Source of the DNA: an uncultured Oscillospiraceae bacterium
GTDB taxonomy: Bacteria; Bacillota; Clostridia; Oscillospirales; Oscillospiraceae
NCBI GenBank assembly: GCA_947631395.1
Contig: CANRLF010000006.1
Location: forward strand, 1 to 64,000
DNA: 64,000 nt
Direction of reading: 5' to 3'
The position numbers were made by a program, and so were the translations under genes. Shown piece after piece: positions 17,001 to 24,009 of the stretch; the stretch's first letter is position 1; every line of letters begins with the position of its first letter. The notes beneath the pieces are model-generated. The model was not told the DNA's origin. It saw only the letters and a list, made by a program, of their open reading frames with translations, and ran no database searches.

Positions 17001-17052
17001 GTATGGCAAGGGCAAGCGCCAGCACCGTCAGCATACAAAGAAACCGTTTCAT
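14008..17052 (-). CDS. Large exported protein with SLH-like repeats and C-terminal anchor
   Basis: A 1014-aa protein with a signal peptide (MKRFLCMLTVLALALAILPA..ASA), a long acidic extracellular region and a C-terminal SLH-like section at about 760-960 (FTDVPRDSQFYIYV, VTRAQAAVILYRLF). One membrane helix (VVVALAAVGVAGIAAIGVMTA) and KKRQKK end the protein. SLH domains bind cell-wall polymers, and the tail helix gives a second anchor. Three degenerate SLH units seem present. The ATG at 17052 overlaps the stop of the leucine-rich-repeat gene (ATGA), so the two are coupled. The middle region (about 30-480) is rich in Tyr, Trp and Asp and resembles nothing I can name. Confidence 0.85.
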   Translation of the reverse strand: MKRFLCMLTVLALALAILPAARASAAGRLPYESYGFSAYDDGGHWSMDLTVKSDGSFSGNYDSSEMAGMVHYGNSFSGTFTDMTQVRNGVWSMRVANFTLETPAGKSEAGQYGITTTYIDPYDAPHVNEVWYIYEPGAILDRCDLWDCQLISYYGESDPYMSFHLCRGEYSEGTIACTGSASGYIVGDDRRSIMEELPYFGDKNGTKLTADQARAFADALKSTGKTYERVTLADFGDGVPVLVAGERKYGYGDGTGNGLCASVCQWDGERAYWWDECDEGYYGDIRYATFWPEGIQLGFSFHGSDVGFMDWACFYRVSDGEISEEPEWSWVQSCVYDTDFEYLGIPYNEGSSFKDKSMSLTEGMISAGVWPRMKLDWSTWEQDYEGISFTVEGGNYSQFDSTHDRAAATYLSQIGISSDKMLALLEAYAELDPASSYTYLTVDASDVGYSKAVEAAGGKAETVYKLAEGLYYVIVKDGESYTGHLVKAVIRDGKESWTVLESGELMSQEELDGYMTRGLSEPNIQVDFEDAAKVKSGRALVRSVRKMLENVDGLRPNDAAKTALAQYIETGLSAVFSATVKGRDNTLKLSADVVGKITEEAADTTGELNDILRDAGVTLNKELVTVSRLLWSDADPDGSCQVTVDPDIAGKVRGSVQLMLGDGSHWIELDGSNIDALTSAHGGMTIQVSKSGEVYAITFVDGDGKVIDRLEAPVTVGLPAASATSTVMAGYTGGSTNWGGQYDASSGTLSFDVYYSGTYEVVDNGVEINDIGNLDSETRQAISFLVSKGFMSAPDGSFSPNGTVKRYHFTKSLVGMFFALNDSAASTFTDVPRDSQFYIYVASGQEADLVKGVSDTEFAGDTDLTIEQMLTLTGRTLQDQRDYASVQDPDAYLVAFTDGRDVAEWAKLHTALSIREELVTPGGMLHPQMPVTRAQAAVILYRLFLKLHTVRPVALPLPELTVDELDVDGPEADGDDSVGVDWVVVALAAVGVAGIAAIGVMTAMAVKLKKRQKK

Positions 17053-18584
17053 ATTTTCTCCTCCTTGTGGACCGACTGACCGCAGCCGGAGCAGAATTTG
17101 TTTTCCTGCGAAAGCCTTGTGCCGCAGTTGGGGCAAACACAGCCCGTTTCCCCGTTCCCGGTCCGCCTTCTCTTTCTCAGAACGGCCAGCAGAACCAAGG
17201 CGGCAACCACCACAACCACGTCAACCGCCGACAGGACAGTGAGCGTCCTTGTCCGCTTAGCCCTCTGCTGTTGCCGGAAGTACCAGGGGGAGTCCTTAAA
17301 AAGTTCCGGGGCGATTGCCCCGCTGGCCTCCGCCCCGTCTACGCGGGTGAGGCCCGTGCATCCCGAGAAGGCGTCCTTGCCAACGTGGGCAATGCCCTCA
17401 CCGAAGGTTATCCGCTCAAGCCCGGAACAGTCGCGAAAGGCCTCCGCGTCGATCAATGTCACGCTGTCCGGGAGGGCGACGCTTTTAATATCCGTCCTGC
17501 CGTAAAAAGCCCGATTGCCGATGACGGTTATGCCGTCAGGCAGCTCCACGTCGCCTCCGGGGCCGTTGTACGCCGTCAAAATGCCGCTCACCACCTGAAA
17601 CTCCGATCCGGCGGGGTCCTCCGGCCGCGTGTCCTCCGAGGCGTAAGGCCCGGGATTTTCCGAGGTGGCGGGCCCGGTATCGTCAGGGCCCTCCGGCACG
17701 GTTTGGGCCGGCGTATCCGATCCCGGCAAAGTGGCGGCGCCGCCCCCTGTCTCGTCAACATAGACCTCAAAGGCGATGCCGTTCTCCCTGGCGTAGCTCT
17801 CCAGCACGCCTCCGGCCACGCTGTAAATGACCACATCTCCGCAGTCGTCAAAGGCGTCGGCGCCCACGGATTTTACGTCCCTGGGGACGACGACATATCT
17901 GAGCGCCCGGCAATGCCGGAAGGCGGAAGCTTCAATAACCGCGTTTCTTCCTGAAATTTGCACGGACTCCAGGTCGCTGTCGCTATAAAACGCGGCATTA
18001 CCAATGAAGAGGTCATTCCCGGAAACACCTATAGACTTAATGTCATCGCAACTGTAAAAAGCGGCATCATCAATGCGAACGTTATTCCCGGAGATACCTA
18101 TGGAGTCGATGTCGTCACTGCTATAAAAAGCGGCATCATCAATGCGAACGTTATTCCCGGAGATACTGATCGATTCAATACCGTCGCAGCTGTAAAAGGC
18201 GTCATCCTCAATGGTAACATTGTTTCCTGAAATAGATATTTCCTGCACATTATTACAGGCGTAAAACGCCGCGTCCCCAATGAGCAGATCGTTTTCCGAA
18301 AAAGAGATCCGCATTTTCGCCGAACATCCGTAAAACGCGTGATCGCCGATGGCTGTAAGGCCCCTTTCCGGGAAGGTGACGCTTGTTATACCCTCCATCA
18401 TGTAGAACACCCTATCCCCGATGGCCTTCACGCCGTCCGGGATGACCACGTCGCCGCCGGGACCGTTGTATTTGACAAGGGTACCCTCCCCGTCGATCTC
18501 AAATTCGTTTCCAGCCGCAAACACCGGAATACCGGTCAGCGCCAGCAGGGTCAGGGCGGTAAAAAGGATAATCGCCCTTCTCAT
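17049..18584 (-). CDS. BspA-type leucine-rich-repeat membrane protein with zinc ribbon
   Basis: A 511-aa protein. The start at 18584 has GGGGGAGAG and a clear signal peptide (MRRAIILFTALTLLALTGIPVFA). Then come BspA/LRR_5 repeats of about 23 residues (AFYSCDDIKSIGVSGNN type), strongest at about 60-240 and 370-450, split by a Pro/Thr/Glu-rich spacer. A membrane helix (about 460-480), basic RKRRR and a cytoplasmic zinc ribbon (CPNCG..FCSGCG) finish it. BspA repeats mediate surface or host-protein contact in several anaerobes. Several repeats are nearly identical in DNA (18060-18180), pointing to recent unit duplication. It is the first gene of the two-gene surface operon. Confidence 0.9.
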   Translation of the reverse strand: MRRAIILFTALTLLALTGIPVFAAGNEFEIDGEGTLVKYNGPGGDVVIPDGVKAIGDRVFYMMEGITSVTFPERGLTAIGDHAFYGCSAKMRISFSENDLLIGDAAFYACNNVQEISISGNNVTIEDDAFYSCDGIESISISGNNVRIDDAAFYSSDDIDSIGISGNNVRIDDAAFYSCDDIKSIGVSGNDLFIGNAAFYSDSDLESVQISGRNAVIEASAFRHCRALRYVVVPRDVKSVGADAFDDCGDVVIYSVAGGVLESYARENGIAFEVYVDETGGGAATLPGSDTPAQTVPEGPDDTGPATSENPGPYASEDTRPEDPAGSEFQVVSGILTAYNGPGGDVELPDGITVIGNRAFYGRTDIKSVALPDSVTLIDAEAFRDCSGLERITFGEGIAHVGKDAFSGCTGLTRVDGAEASGAIAPELFKDSPWYFRQQQRAKRTRTLTVLSAVDVVVVVAALVLLAVLRKRRRTGNGETGCVCPNCGTRLSQENKFCSGCGQSVHKEEKI

Positions 18585-18697
18585 TTCTCTCTCCCCCTCA
18601 TTACTATAAAATACCTGTACAAGTATACCACAACCGTCCTCCATAAGCAACAAAAATCGCCGCCGTCCGCGGGCCGTGCGCGGCAAGGAGCAGAAAA

Positions 18698-18727
18698 ATT
18701 TCCCGGATCTTAAAAAATCCGGGAAAT
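18698..18727 (-). terminator. Terminator of the spo0A-like gene
   Basis: An 11-bp stem ATTTCCCGGAT/ATCCGGGAAAT with a T run on the minus strand, 67 bp beyond the spo0A stop. A second short hairpin (CCTCC/GGAGG near 18736-18750) lies in front of it. Confidence 0.8.
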
Positions 18728-18793
18728 CCTCCATGCCTCCCCGCCGGAGGGGTTCGCTGTCCCTCCGGGCTGAGGAATGCCAATATTAGAAGG

Positions 18794-19546
18794 TCATTTT
18801 ATGCACTCCACGTATTTGCGCTGGAGGAAAAGCTTGTCCGCGATGACGGAGATGAACTCGCTGTTTGAGGGCTTGCGCGACTGCCTGGGGCCGAAGTATT
18901 TCCAGATGGCGGAGGCGTCGGCGGCGGTCCAGGCGTACTCGATGACCGTCCGCATGGCCCGCTCCACCTGGTTTGGCGCCACGCCGAACTTTTTCGCGAC
19001 CTCAGGATAGAGCTCCTTTGTCACCGCGCCGATGAGGTTCACGTTCAGCGCCGTCATTACTGCGGCCTCACGAAGGTAATAGTACCCCGCAAGATGTGTG
19101 GGCACGGACAGCTCCCGGAGTATCCGGGTGGCGCTTATAATCAGGCCGTATTCGCCTCCCGTGCCGACGGCCCACTCCGGCTTTCCAGCGACCCGCAGAT
19201 GGGCCGATCTGCGTATCTGCTCCGCCAGCGTCCGAAGGTCCGCGGGCCTCACGGCGGCATCGGGCCTCTGACGGTCCCGGTATTTTGAGATCGTCACCGT
19301 GGCCGGCCGCGCGTCCTCGTCCATCAGCGCCAAACGCTCCAGAAGCCCCGGTCTGTCCATGTCAGCAAGCTCCGCGTCTATCACCACCACGTCAGGCGAT
19401 AGCCCGTCCATGAGCTCGACGGCCTCAGCGCCTCTGGACGTGGATCCGACCACGCGCATATCCGCCTCGCGGTCAAAACACGCCGTAAGGAGCTTTCGCA
19501 TGTCCTGGTCCGCGCCGACTAAAAGGATCCGTATTTCTCTTCCCAT
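18794..19546 (-). CDS. spo0A: Spo0A-like sporulation response regulator with degenerate receiver
   Basis: The 250-aa protein has the diagnostic Spo0A effector domain at the C-terminus (HLAGYYYLREAAVMTAL, KELYPEVAKKFGV, VERAMRTVIEYAW, PSNSEFISVIADKL). The N-terminal receiver keeps the phosphoacceptor-like Asp (VVVIDAELADMD) but the usual acidic pair is changed (LVGADQD in place of ADDN) and the lysine near the end is Arg (AVRPADL). Canonical Spo0A is phosphorylated through the phosphorelay or orphan kinases and then binds 0A boxes to start sporulation. This one may be a divergent orthologue or a paralogue acting without normal phosphorylation. It is a single-gene unit with a TGTCGAA box upstream. 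Confidence 0.88.
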   Translation of the reverse strand: MGREIRILLVGADQDMRKLLTACFDREADMRVVGSTSRGAEAVELMDGLSPDVVVIDAELADMDRPGLLERLALMDEDARPATVTISKYRDRQRPDAAVRPADLRTLAEQIRRSAHLRVAGKPEWAVGTGGEYGLIISATRILRELSVPTHLAGYYYLREAAVMTALNVNLIGAVTKELYPEVAKKFGVAPNQVERAMRTVIEYAWTAADASAIWKYFGPRQSRKPSNSEFISVIADKLFLQRKYVECIK

Positions 19547-19665
19547 TTATCCCGACCCCCATCCTTTTTATGCCAATAATTTACCACATCTTCCCAAACT
19601 TTGCAAGAGGAAAAATGCAGAAAAGTGGAGAAATTTCTTAAAAAACACAATGTTTTAATTGGAAA

Positions 19666-19672
19666 TGTCGAA
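19666..19672 (+). promoter_or_regulatory. Possible 0A box upstream of spo0A-like gene
   Basis: TGTCGAA within AAATGTCGAAA, 120 bp before the spo0A ATG. It matches the core of the Spo0A site and could give autoregulation. A 7-mer alone is weak evidence. Confidence 0.4.
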
Positions 19673-19783
19673 ATCAGCAAAGCTCTTAAACACAATATGT
19701 TGGGCCACGATCGGCGAAAATGACATAATTTAACAATATTTGGGATTTGCCCGGTCGCGGCTGTAAGCGCCTCTTACTCAAAT

Positions 19784-19842
19784 GATACCGAAAACCGTCC
19801 TGAAAATCAAGAGGTGAACCCACGTCGTTTTGTGCATTTTTT
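19784..19842. promoter_or_regulatory. Conserved ~57-bp intergenic motif, copy 1
   Basis: A block running from GATACCGAAAACCG through GAAAATCAAG to GTCGTTTTGTG matches 22259-22316 closely (one 1-bp indel). It lies in the 473-bp gap between the spo0A-like gene (minus) and the exported-peptide gene (plus). The copy at 22259 lies upstream of the second RRNPP regulator. The gap holds no other gene. I read the motif as a shared operator or an RNA element. Confidence 0.6.
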
Positions 19843-19921
19843 AAATATTTAAAGAAATACACACCTCCGGGGACCCGGCAGGCAGAGATTTTTGGCAGGC
19901 ACGGAGGGCTCGTGCTTTGGT

Positions 19922-19977
19922 GCTTTACCGTAACGCCGCAAATATACATGATACGATATAGAATTTCGCTTTACCGT
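19922..19977 (+). repeat. Direct repeats before the peptide gene
   Basis: GCTTTACCGT occurs at 19922-19931 and 19968-19977, 46 bp apart, just upstream of a TATAAT (19982-19987) that is a likely -10 for the small gene at 20021. They are candidate regulator sites. Confidence 0.45.
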
Positions 19978-20020
19978 GATGTATAATTTGAAATATAACA
20001 TTAAGAAAGAAGGATCAACT

Positions 20021-20233
20021 ATGTTTAAAAAGCTAACCTCCATCCTGTGCGCCCTGGCCCTGTGGCTGGCCCTCGCGCCCTTTGTGGGGCAGGAGCCGCC
20101 GGAGGCCGATCGGCCTTCCACGGAAATTGAGCTGACGCAAGATACCGAGCCCGCGGGGCAGGACGGCGACGCCTTTACGACGGCGTCGATAGCCCCGGAT
20201 CTGCCGGGTCAGTCCGGAGAAGGCGGTCAGTAA
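20021..20233 (+). CDS. Small exported peptide, candidate pheromone precursor
   Basis: A 70-aa protein. The ATG at 20021 follows AAGAAGGA. It has a classical signal peptide (MFKKLTSILCALALWLALAP) and a short acidic, Pro/Thr-rich mature part ending in APDLPGQSGEGGQ. There is no cysteine after the signal and no known domain. It is tail-to-tail with an RRNPP-type HTH/TPR regulator, overlapping it by 7 bp, with a second paralogue behind. In RRNPP systems (PlcR/PapR, NprR, Rap/Phr) a short exported precursor beside the receptor gene is cut to a peptide that re-enters and binds the TPR domain. By position and shape this is a candidate precursor. The active peptide is not identifiable. Confidence 0.65.
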   Translation: MFKKLTSILCALALWLALAPFVGQEPPEADRPSTEIELTQDTEPAGQDGDAFTTASIAPDLPGQSGEGGQ

Positions 20234-21165
20234 GGCGGGTCCAGGCCCAGGCGCTCCTTCATTTCGCGCTTTATTATCTCCCGGTTGCGATCGTTGGTGG
20301 TCGCTCTATATAAGTAGTACGCCTGAAAATAGAGGCGGGCGCTCTCATCTAAGTTCCCGGCCATGTATTTGCACTCCGCCAGGACCGCAATAAAGTCCGG
20401 CAGGAATTGATACTGTCCGTGCTCGACACTCACCTGCCAGCCCCGCTCCGCCACCCTGGCGGCCTCGTCATACCGGCCAATAGTGCCCAGGTCTATTGAG
20501 AGGCAACAGGCGACCATACAGAACTTTCCGGGATAACCCTTCACGCTTTTATAGTGTTCCGCGATATATTTGAGAAGTTCCGTGTTGACTTGGATCGCCT
20601 TGTCGTGTTGCCCCGTCATAAAATATTCTATGGACAGATTTTTGATAACGGTCAATTCCTCACCGCTGTATCGAAAGGCGCCTATATTGTCCGGATCAAA
20701 TCTCGGCACAGTCACGCGTATGGCATCCATGTACATATTCAGCTTCTCTTCATCGCTGTACGTTTCGGTGACGAAGGTCCTCATCCGGAGCGCGAACTGG
20801 CGGGTCAATTTGTCGTCGGGCTCTGTCAACGCCTCGAGCTCGGCAAGCCCCGCCATTATGCGCTCGCGGATGGCCGGGCGCCGCTCATCGCCGGCCCGGG
20901 CATATCTTACCCCGTCCATCTCGATCTCGTCCCTCAAATTCTTTATCCGCTGCTCGTTCCTGCTGACGAGCCCGTAAAACCGTTCGTCCGGCAGTCCCAG
21001 GCGTTGCAGGATGGCAGTTATCACGTTCAGGGACGGCATCTCCTGTCCGTTTTCGAGCCTGGAGATCGTCGCCTGCTCGCATATGCCCTCACAGAGCTGT
21101 TTTTGCGTCATATAAAGCTCACGCCTTCGCCGGCGTATTATCTCCCCAAGGAACACCTCACGCAT
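20227..21165 (-). CDS. RRNPP-type HTH/TPR regulator 1
   Basis: A 312-aa protein with an N-terminal XRE helix-turn-helix (about 1-65: LGEIIRRRRRELYMTQKQLC, ATISRLENGQEMPS) followed by helical TPR-like repeats to the end. These include YSGEELTVIKNLSIEYFMTG, HDKAIQVNTELLKYI and LAECKYMAGNLDESARLYF. This is the layout of PlcR/Rgg-type peptide receptors. I start at ATG 21165 because the residues before it show no similarity to its paralogue. The paralogue at 21277-22215 is the same length and about half identical. The two are in tandem 111 bp apart, and the small exported peptide gene meets this one at its 3' end. Confidence 0.88.
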   Translation of the reverse strand: MREVFLGEIIRRRRRELYMTQKQLCEGICEQATISRLENGQEMPSLNVITAILQRLGLPDERFYGLVSRNEQRIKNLRDEIEMDGVRYARAGDERRPAIRERIMAGLAELEALTEPDDKLTRQFALRMRTFVTETYSDEEKLNMYMDAIRVTVPRFDPDNIGAFRYSGEELTVIKNLSIEYFMTGQHDKAIQVNTELLKYIAEHYKSVKGYPGKFCMVACCLSIDLGTIGRYDEAARVAERGWQVSVEHGQYQFLPDFIAVLAECKYMAGNLDESARLYFQAYYLYRATTNDRNREIIKREMKERLGLDPPY

Positions 21166-21276
21166 ACCGCTCTCTCCTCTCTGACGGCGTTCTCTATCTG
21201 TGCCCAAAACGGACATATCCGCGGGTCCTCCCTCGATCTCGCTGATGGGTCCTTTGCCGCGCTCAGGGCATGACGG

Positions 21277-22215
21277 TCAGCCGGGGGGCTCCAGGTCCAG
21301 GCGCTCCTTCATTTCCTCCCCGATAAGCTCCCTGTGGCGGTCGTCCGAGGCCGCTTTGTAAATATAATACACCTGAAGATATAGCCCCGCGCTCTTTTCC
21401 CGGTCGCCCAGCTTGTACCAACATTCCGCCATGACGGCTATGAGTGACGCCAGATACTGATAATGGCCGTACTCAACGCAGACGCGCCAGCCGCGGTCGG
21501 CCACCGCGATGGCCTCCTCATACCGGGCCTCCCCGGCCAGATCCGCTGAGAGACAGTGGGATACCATGCAGAACTTGCCGCCGTAGTCCCTCATGCTTTT
21601 ATAGTAGTTTTCGATATACCGGAGCAGCTGAGCGTATATATCTATCGCTATGCTCCGCCGGCCCATTTTTGAATAACATTCCGCTATCTGCTTGATGGCG
21701 GCCAGCTCCTCCCCGCTGTACCGGTGGCGGTCTATATTGTCCAGGTTGAAGCGCGGAACAGTCAAGCGAATTGCTTCCATCAGTCTTTTCAGCCGGACCT
21801 CGTATCCCGACGTGTCATCCAGACATGCCCTTGCGCGCATTATAAACTGACGTGATACCCTGTCGTCGCTCTCGATCATGCCCTCAAGCTTGGCCACGCG
21901 CTCCAATACGCGCGCGCGGATACTGGCTCGCTCCTGGCTGTCGGCGGCATCAAACCGCTCCATGTCCGCCTGGATTTCATTCTGAAGTCTTTTTATATGC
22001 TCCTCGTTCCTGCTGATGAGCCCGTAAAACCGCTCATCCGGCAGTCCAAGCCGTTGCAGGATGGCTTTTATCTTGCTCCGGGATGGCATCTGCGTCCCAC
22101 GCTCAAACCTGGAGATGGTCACCTGCTCGCATATGCCCTCCCCCAGCTGCTTCTGCGTCATGTGGAGCTCGACTCTCCTCTGGCGGATTATCTCTCCAAG
22201 GAACGATTCGCGCAT
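21277..22215 (-). CDS. RRNPP-type HTH/TPR regulator 2
   Basis: A 312-aa paralogue of the preceding regulator, with XRE domain (LGEIIRQRRVELHMTQKQLG, VTISRFERGTQMPS) then TPR-like helices (YSGEELAAIKQIAECYSKMG, SIAIDIYAQLLRYI, VMAECWYKLGDREKSAGLYL). The start is at ATG 22215 and aligns with the paralogue. Upstream, 44-101 bp before the start, lies the second copy of the conserved intergenic motif. The receptors have diverged most in the helical part, as expected if they bind different peptides. Only one peptide gene is evident. Confidence 0.88.
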   Translation of the reverse strand: MRESFLGEIIRQRRVELHMTQKQLGEGICEQVTISRFERGTQMPSRSKIKAILQRLGLPDERFYGLISRNEEHIKRLQNEIQADMERFDAADSQERASIRARVLERVAKLEGMIESDDRVSRQFIMRARACLDDTSGYEVRLKRLMEAIRLTVPRFNLDNIDRHRYSGEELAAIKQIAECYSKMGRRSIAIDIYAQLLRYIENYYKSMRDYGGKFCMVSHCLSADLAGEARYEEAIAVADRGWRVCVEYGHYQYLASLIAVMAECWYKLGDREKSAGLYLQVYYIYKAASDDRHRELIGEEMKERLDLEPPG

Positions 22216-22258
22216 ACCGCTCTCCCCTCCCCGCGGCGATCTCTTTCTATATTATAAG

Positions 22259-22316
22259 GATACCGAAAACCGCCGCGAAAATCAAGGGCAGGCATATGTC
22301 GTTTTGTGTATATTTT
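22259..22316. promoter_or_regulatory. Conserved ~57-bp intergenic motif, copy 2
   Basis: The partner of 19784-19842, placed upstream of RRNPP regulator 2 in the 326-bp gap before the LytTR operon. It overlaps a TATAAT on the minus strand nearby (about 22255-22250). The rest of the gap holds GC-rich inverted sequence near 22350-22390 and a possible LytTR-operon promoter around 22446-22477, but no gene. Confidence 0.6.
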
Positions 22317-22455
22317 AACACTACCCCAAAATTTTTTCTCCTTAAAGTCGCCCGCGGGCGAAAATGAGCTCATATGACCGCGCGCGGGAAAAACATTCGT
22401 AACTCTCGGTTTTCCGGGGGTTATTATTTTTTCGCCATGACATGGTGTAACAAAA

Positions 22456-22462
22456 TGTCGAA
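22456..22462 (+). promoter_or_regulatory. Possible 0A box before the LytTR operon
   Basis: TGTCGAA in AAATGTCGAAC, about 86 bp before the GTG start and just upstream of an AT-rich -10-like TATATA (22472-22477). The flanking bases match those of the box upstream of the spo0A-like gene. Confidence 0.4.
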
Positions 22463-22541
22463 CTTAGGACATATATAAGTAGGTTATAGCCGTGCCGACG
22501 CCGTAGGGTGCGGGGGATTTGCGGCGGGCGGGGGTGGGACT

Positions 22542-23237
22542 GTGATCTTCACTGTGCATATGTCCACCTCCGAAGAGGACAGCCGCGCGGTCGCGGCGAT
22601 ACTGCGGTGGGCGGAGCTCGCGCGTGTGCCTGTTGACGCCCGGGCTCTGGTGCCGGGCGCGGCGCCTCCGCCGGGCTCCGGGGTGCTGATCTGGGATCTG
22701 GAGAGCCCCGAGCCGCTGCCGGAGGAGCTTTTCACCGGCGGCCGACGCCGGCCGCTCCTGGTGCTGTGCGCCGCGGGATCCGGCAGGGCCATCGGCAGCT
22801 ACGCCGTGCACCCGGCGGGATTTCTGAAAAAGCCCGTGCGTCTTGCGGACCTGAAGCGCCTGCTGGACAGGTACATCGCAAGGTGGCACGACGAGCTGGA
22901 GCGCGTGGAGGTCATGTGCGGCGGGACACGGCGGAGCATACCGCTTTACGATCTCATCTGGGCGGAGAGCGACCGGCACGGGGCGATACTCCACACGCAC
23001 TGCGAGGGCCTTCAGACCAGGGAGTCCCTGCGGGACCTGAGCGAGAGGCTGCCGGAGGGAGTGTTCCTCCGGTGCCAGCGGAGCTTCTTGGTCAATCGCT
23101 ATCACGTCCGGGAGCTCCGTGGCGGTGGGGTGAGGCTGGATAACGGTCGGGACGTCCCGGTGGGGCGGAGCATGAGGGACAGCGTGTGCTCCGCTGTTCA
23201 GGAACTTGCGCAGATCTGGGACCAGCCCATCGCCTAG
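22542..23237 (+). CDS. LytTR regulator with degenerate receiver
   Basis: A 231-aa protein starting at GTG 22542 behind a GGGGGTGG site. The N-terminal ~115 residues keep a receiver-like outline (VLIWDLE near 50, GFLKKPVRLADLKRLL near 95) but lack the acidic pair that binds magnesium. The C-terminal LytTR domain (about 125-225: IPLYDLIWAESDRHGAILHT, FLRCQRSFLVNRYHV) binds DNA. It begins an operon with a canonical AgrA-type regulator and a GHKL kinase. The altered receiver suggests a phosphorylation-independent partner, perhaps a modulator or heterodimer of the next regulator. Confidence 0.85.
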   Translation: MIFTVHMSTSEEDSRAVAAILRWAELARVPVDARALVPGAAPPPGSGVLIWDLESPEPLPEELFTGGRRRPLLVLCAAGSGRAIGSYAVHPAGFLKKPVRLADLKRLLDRYIARWHDELERVEVMCGGTRRSIPLYDLIWAESDRHGAILHTHCEGLQTRESLRDLSERLPEGVFLRCQRSFLVNRYHVRELRGGGVRLDNGRDVPVGRSMRDSVCSAVQELAQIWDQPIA

Positions 23238-23280
23238 TAGGTCCGTACATATGAAGCTTACTGCGGAGGGATAACAGCCA

Positions 23281-24009
23281 ATGGATCTGAATATCGCGAT
23301 CTGCGACGATCTGAAGGAGGACCGGGTGGAGCTTGCCCGCCTCATCAGGGACTACTGTCAGCCCAGGGGGATCGACGCCAGAATGCGGCTCTACTCCTCC
23401 GGCGGGGAGCTTCTGGACTGCCTTGACGGGACGGAGAAGCCGGACATACTGTTCCTCGACATATACATGCCGGGGCTTTCCGGGGTGGACGCCGCCAGGC
23501 GGCTCCGGGAGCTCGATAAGCGGTGCGCCATTATTTTTTTCACCACCAGCACCGACCACGGGCTGGACAGCTTCGAGGTGGAGGCCAGCGATTACCTGGT
23601 CAAGCCCGTGACGGCGGAGGACCTGGCCCGGGCAATGGACTGGTATCTTCAGAACATGCCCGAGGAGCTCAGGTCCCTGCGGGTGTGCTCTGACGGGACG
23701 TGGACGGAGCTTCCCATAACGTCCATAATGTACATCGAGACTCTGGATCACCAGTCATACATACACCTGAAGGACAGGACGGTCGTCACGCGGCGGAGTC
23801 TCAACGACCTGACCTCCGACCTTGACAGTCAGGATTTTCTCCGGTGCCACAAGAGCTATCTCTGCAATATGAATTACGTGAAGGCCATCGAAAACAGCGA
23901 TTTTCGGCTGACTAACGGCGAGCTCGTGCCAATAAGGGCCGGAAGCCCCGGCAAGGTGCGGGATGACTTCATAAACTGGACGTACAAAAAGGCGTGGAGC
24001 AGACCATGA
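23281..24009 (+). CDS. AgrA/LytTR-type response regulator
   Basis: A 242-aa protein. The receiver domain (1-120) has all the expected residues: acidic pair ICDD, phosphoacceptor in ILFLDIYMPG, Thr/Ser in FFTTST and Lys in DYLVKPV. The LytTR DNA-binding domain (about 140-238) has YIETLDHQSYIHL and FLRCHKSYLCNMNYV. AgrA-type regulators control peptide-responsive and virulence or competence genes. The next gene, a GHKL kinase, overlaps the stop by 4 bp (ATGA) and is the obvious partner. The start at ATG 23281 lies 43 bp after the first LytTR gene. Confidence 0.94.
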   Translation: MDLNIAICDDLKEDRVELARLIRDYCQPRGIDARMRLYSSGGELLDCLDGTEKPDILFLDIYMPGLSGVDAARRLRELDKRCAIIFFTTSTDHGLDSFEVEASDYLVKPVTAEDLARAMDWYLQNMPEELRSLRVCSDGTWTELPITSIMYIETLDHQSYIHLKDRTVVTRRSLNDLTSDLDSQDFLRCHKSYLCNMNYVKAIENSDFRLTNGELVPIRAGSPGKVRDDFINWTYKKAWSRP

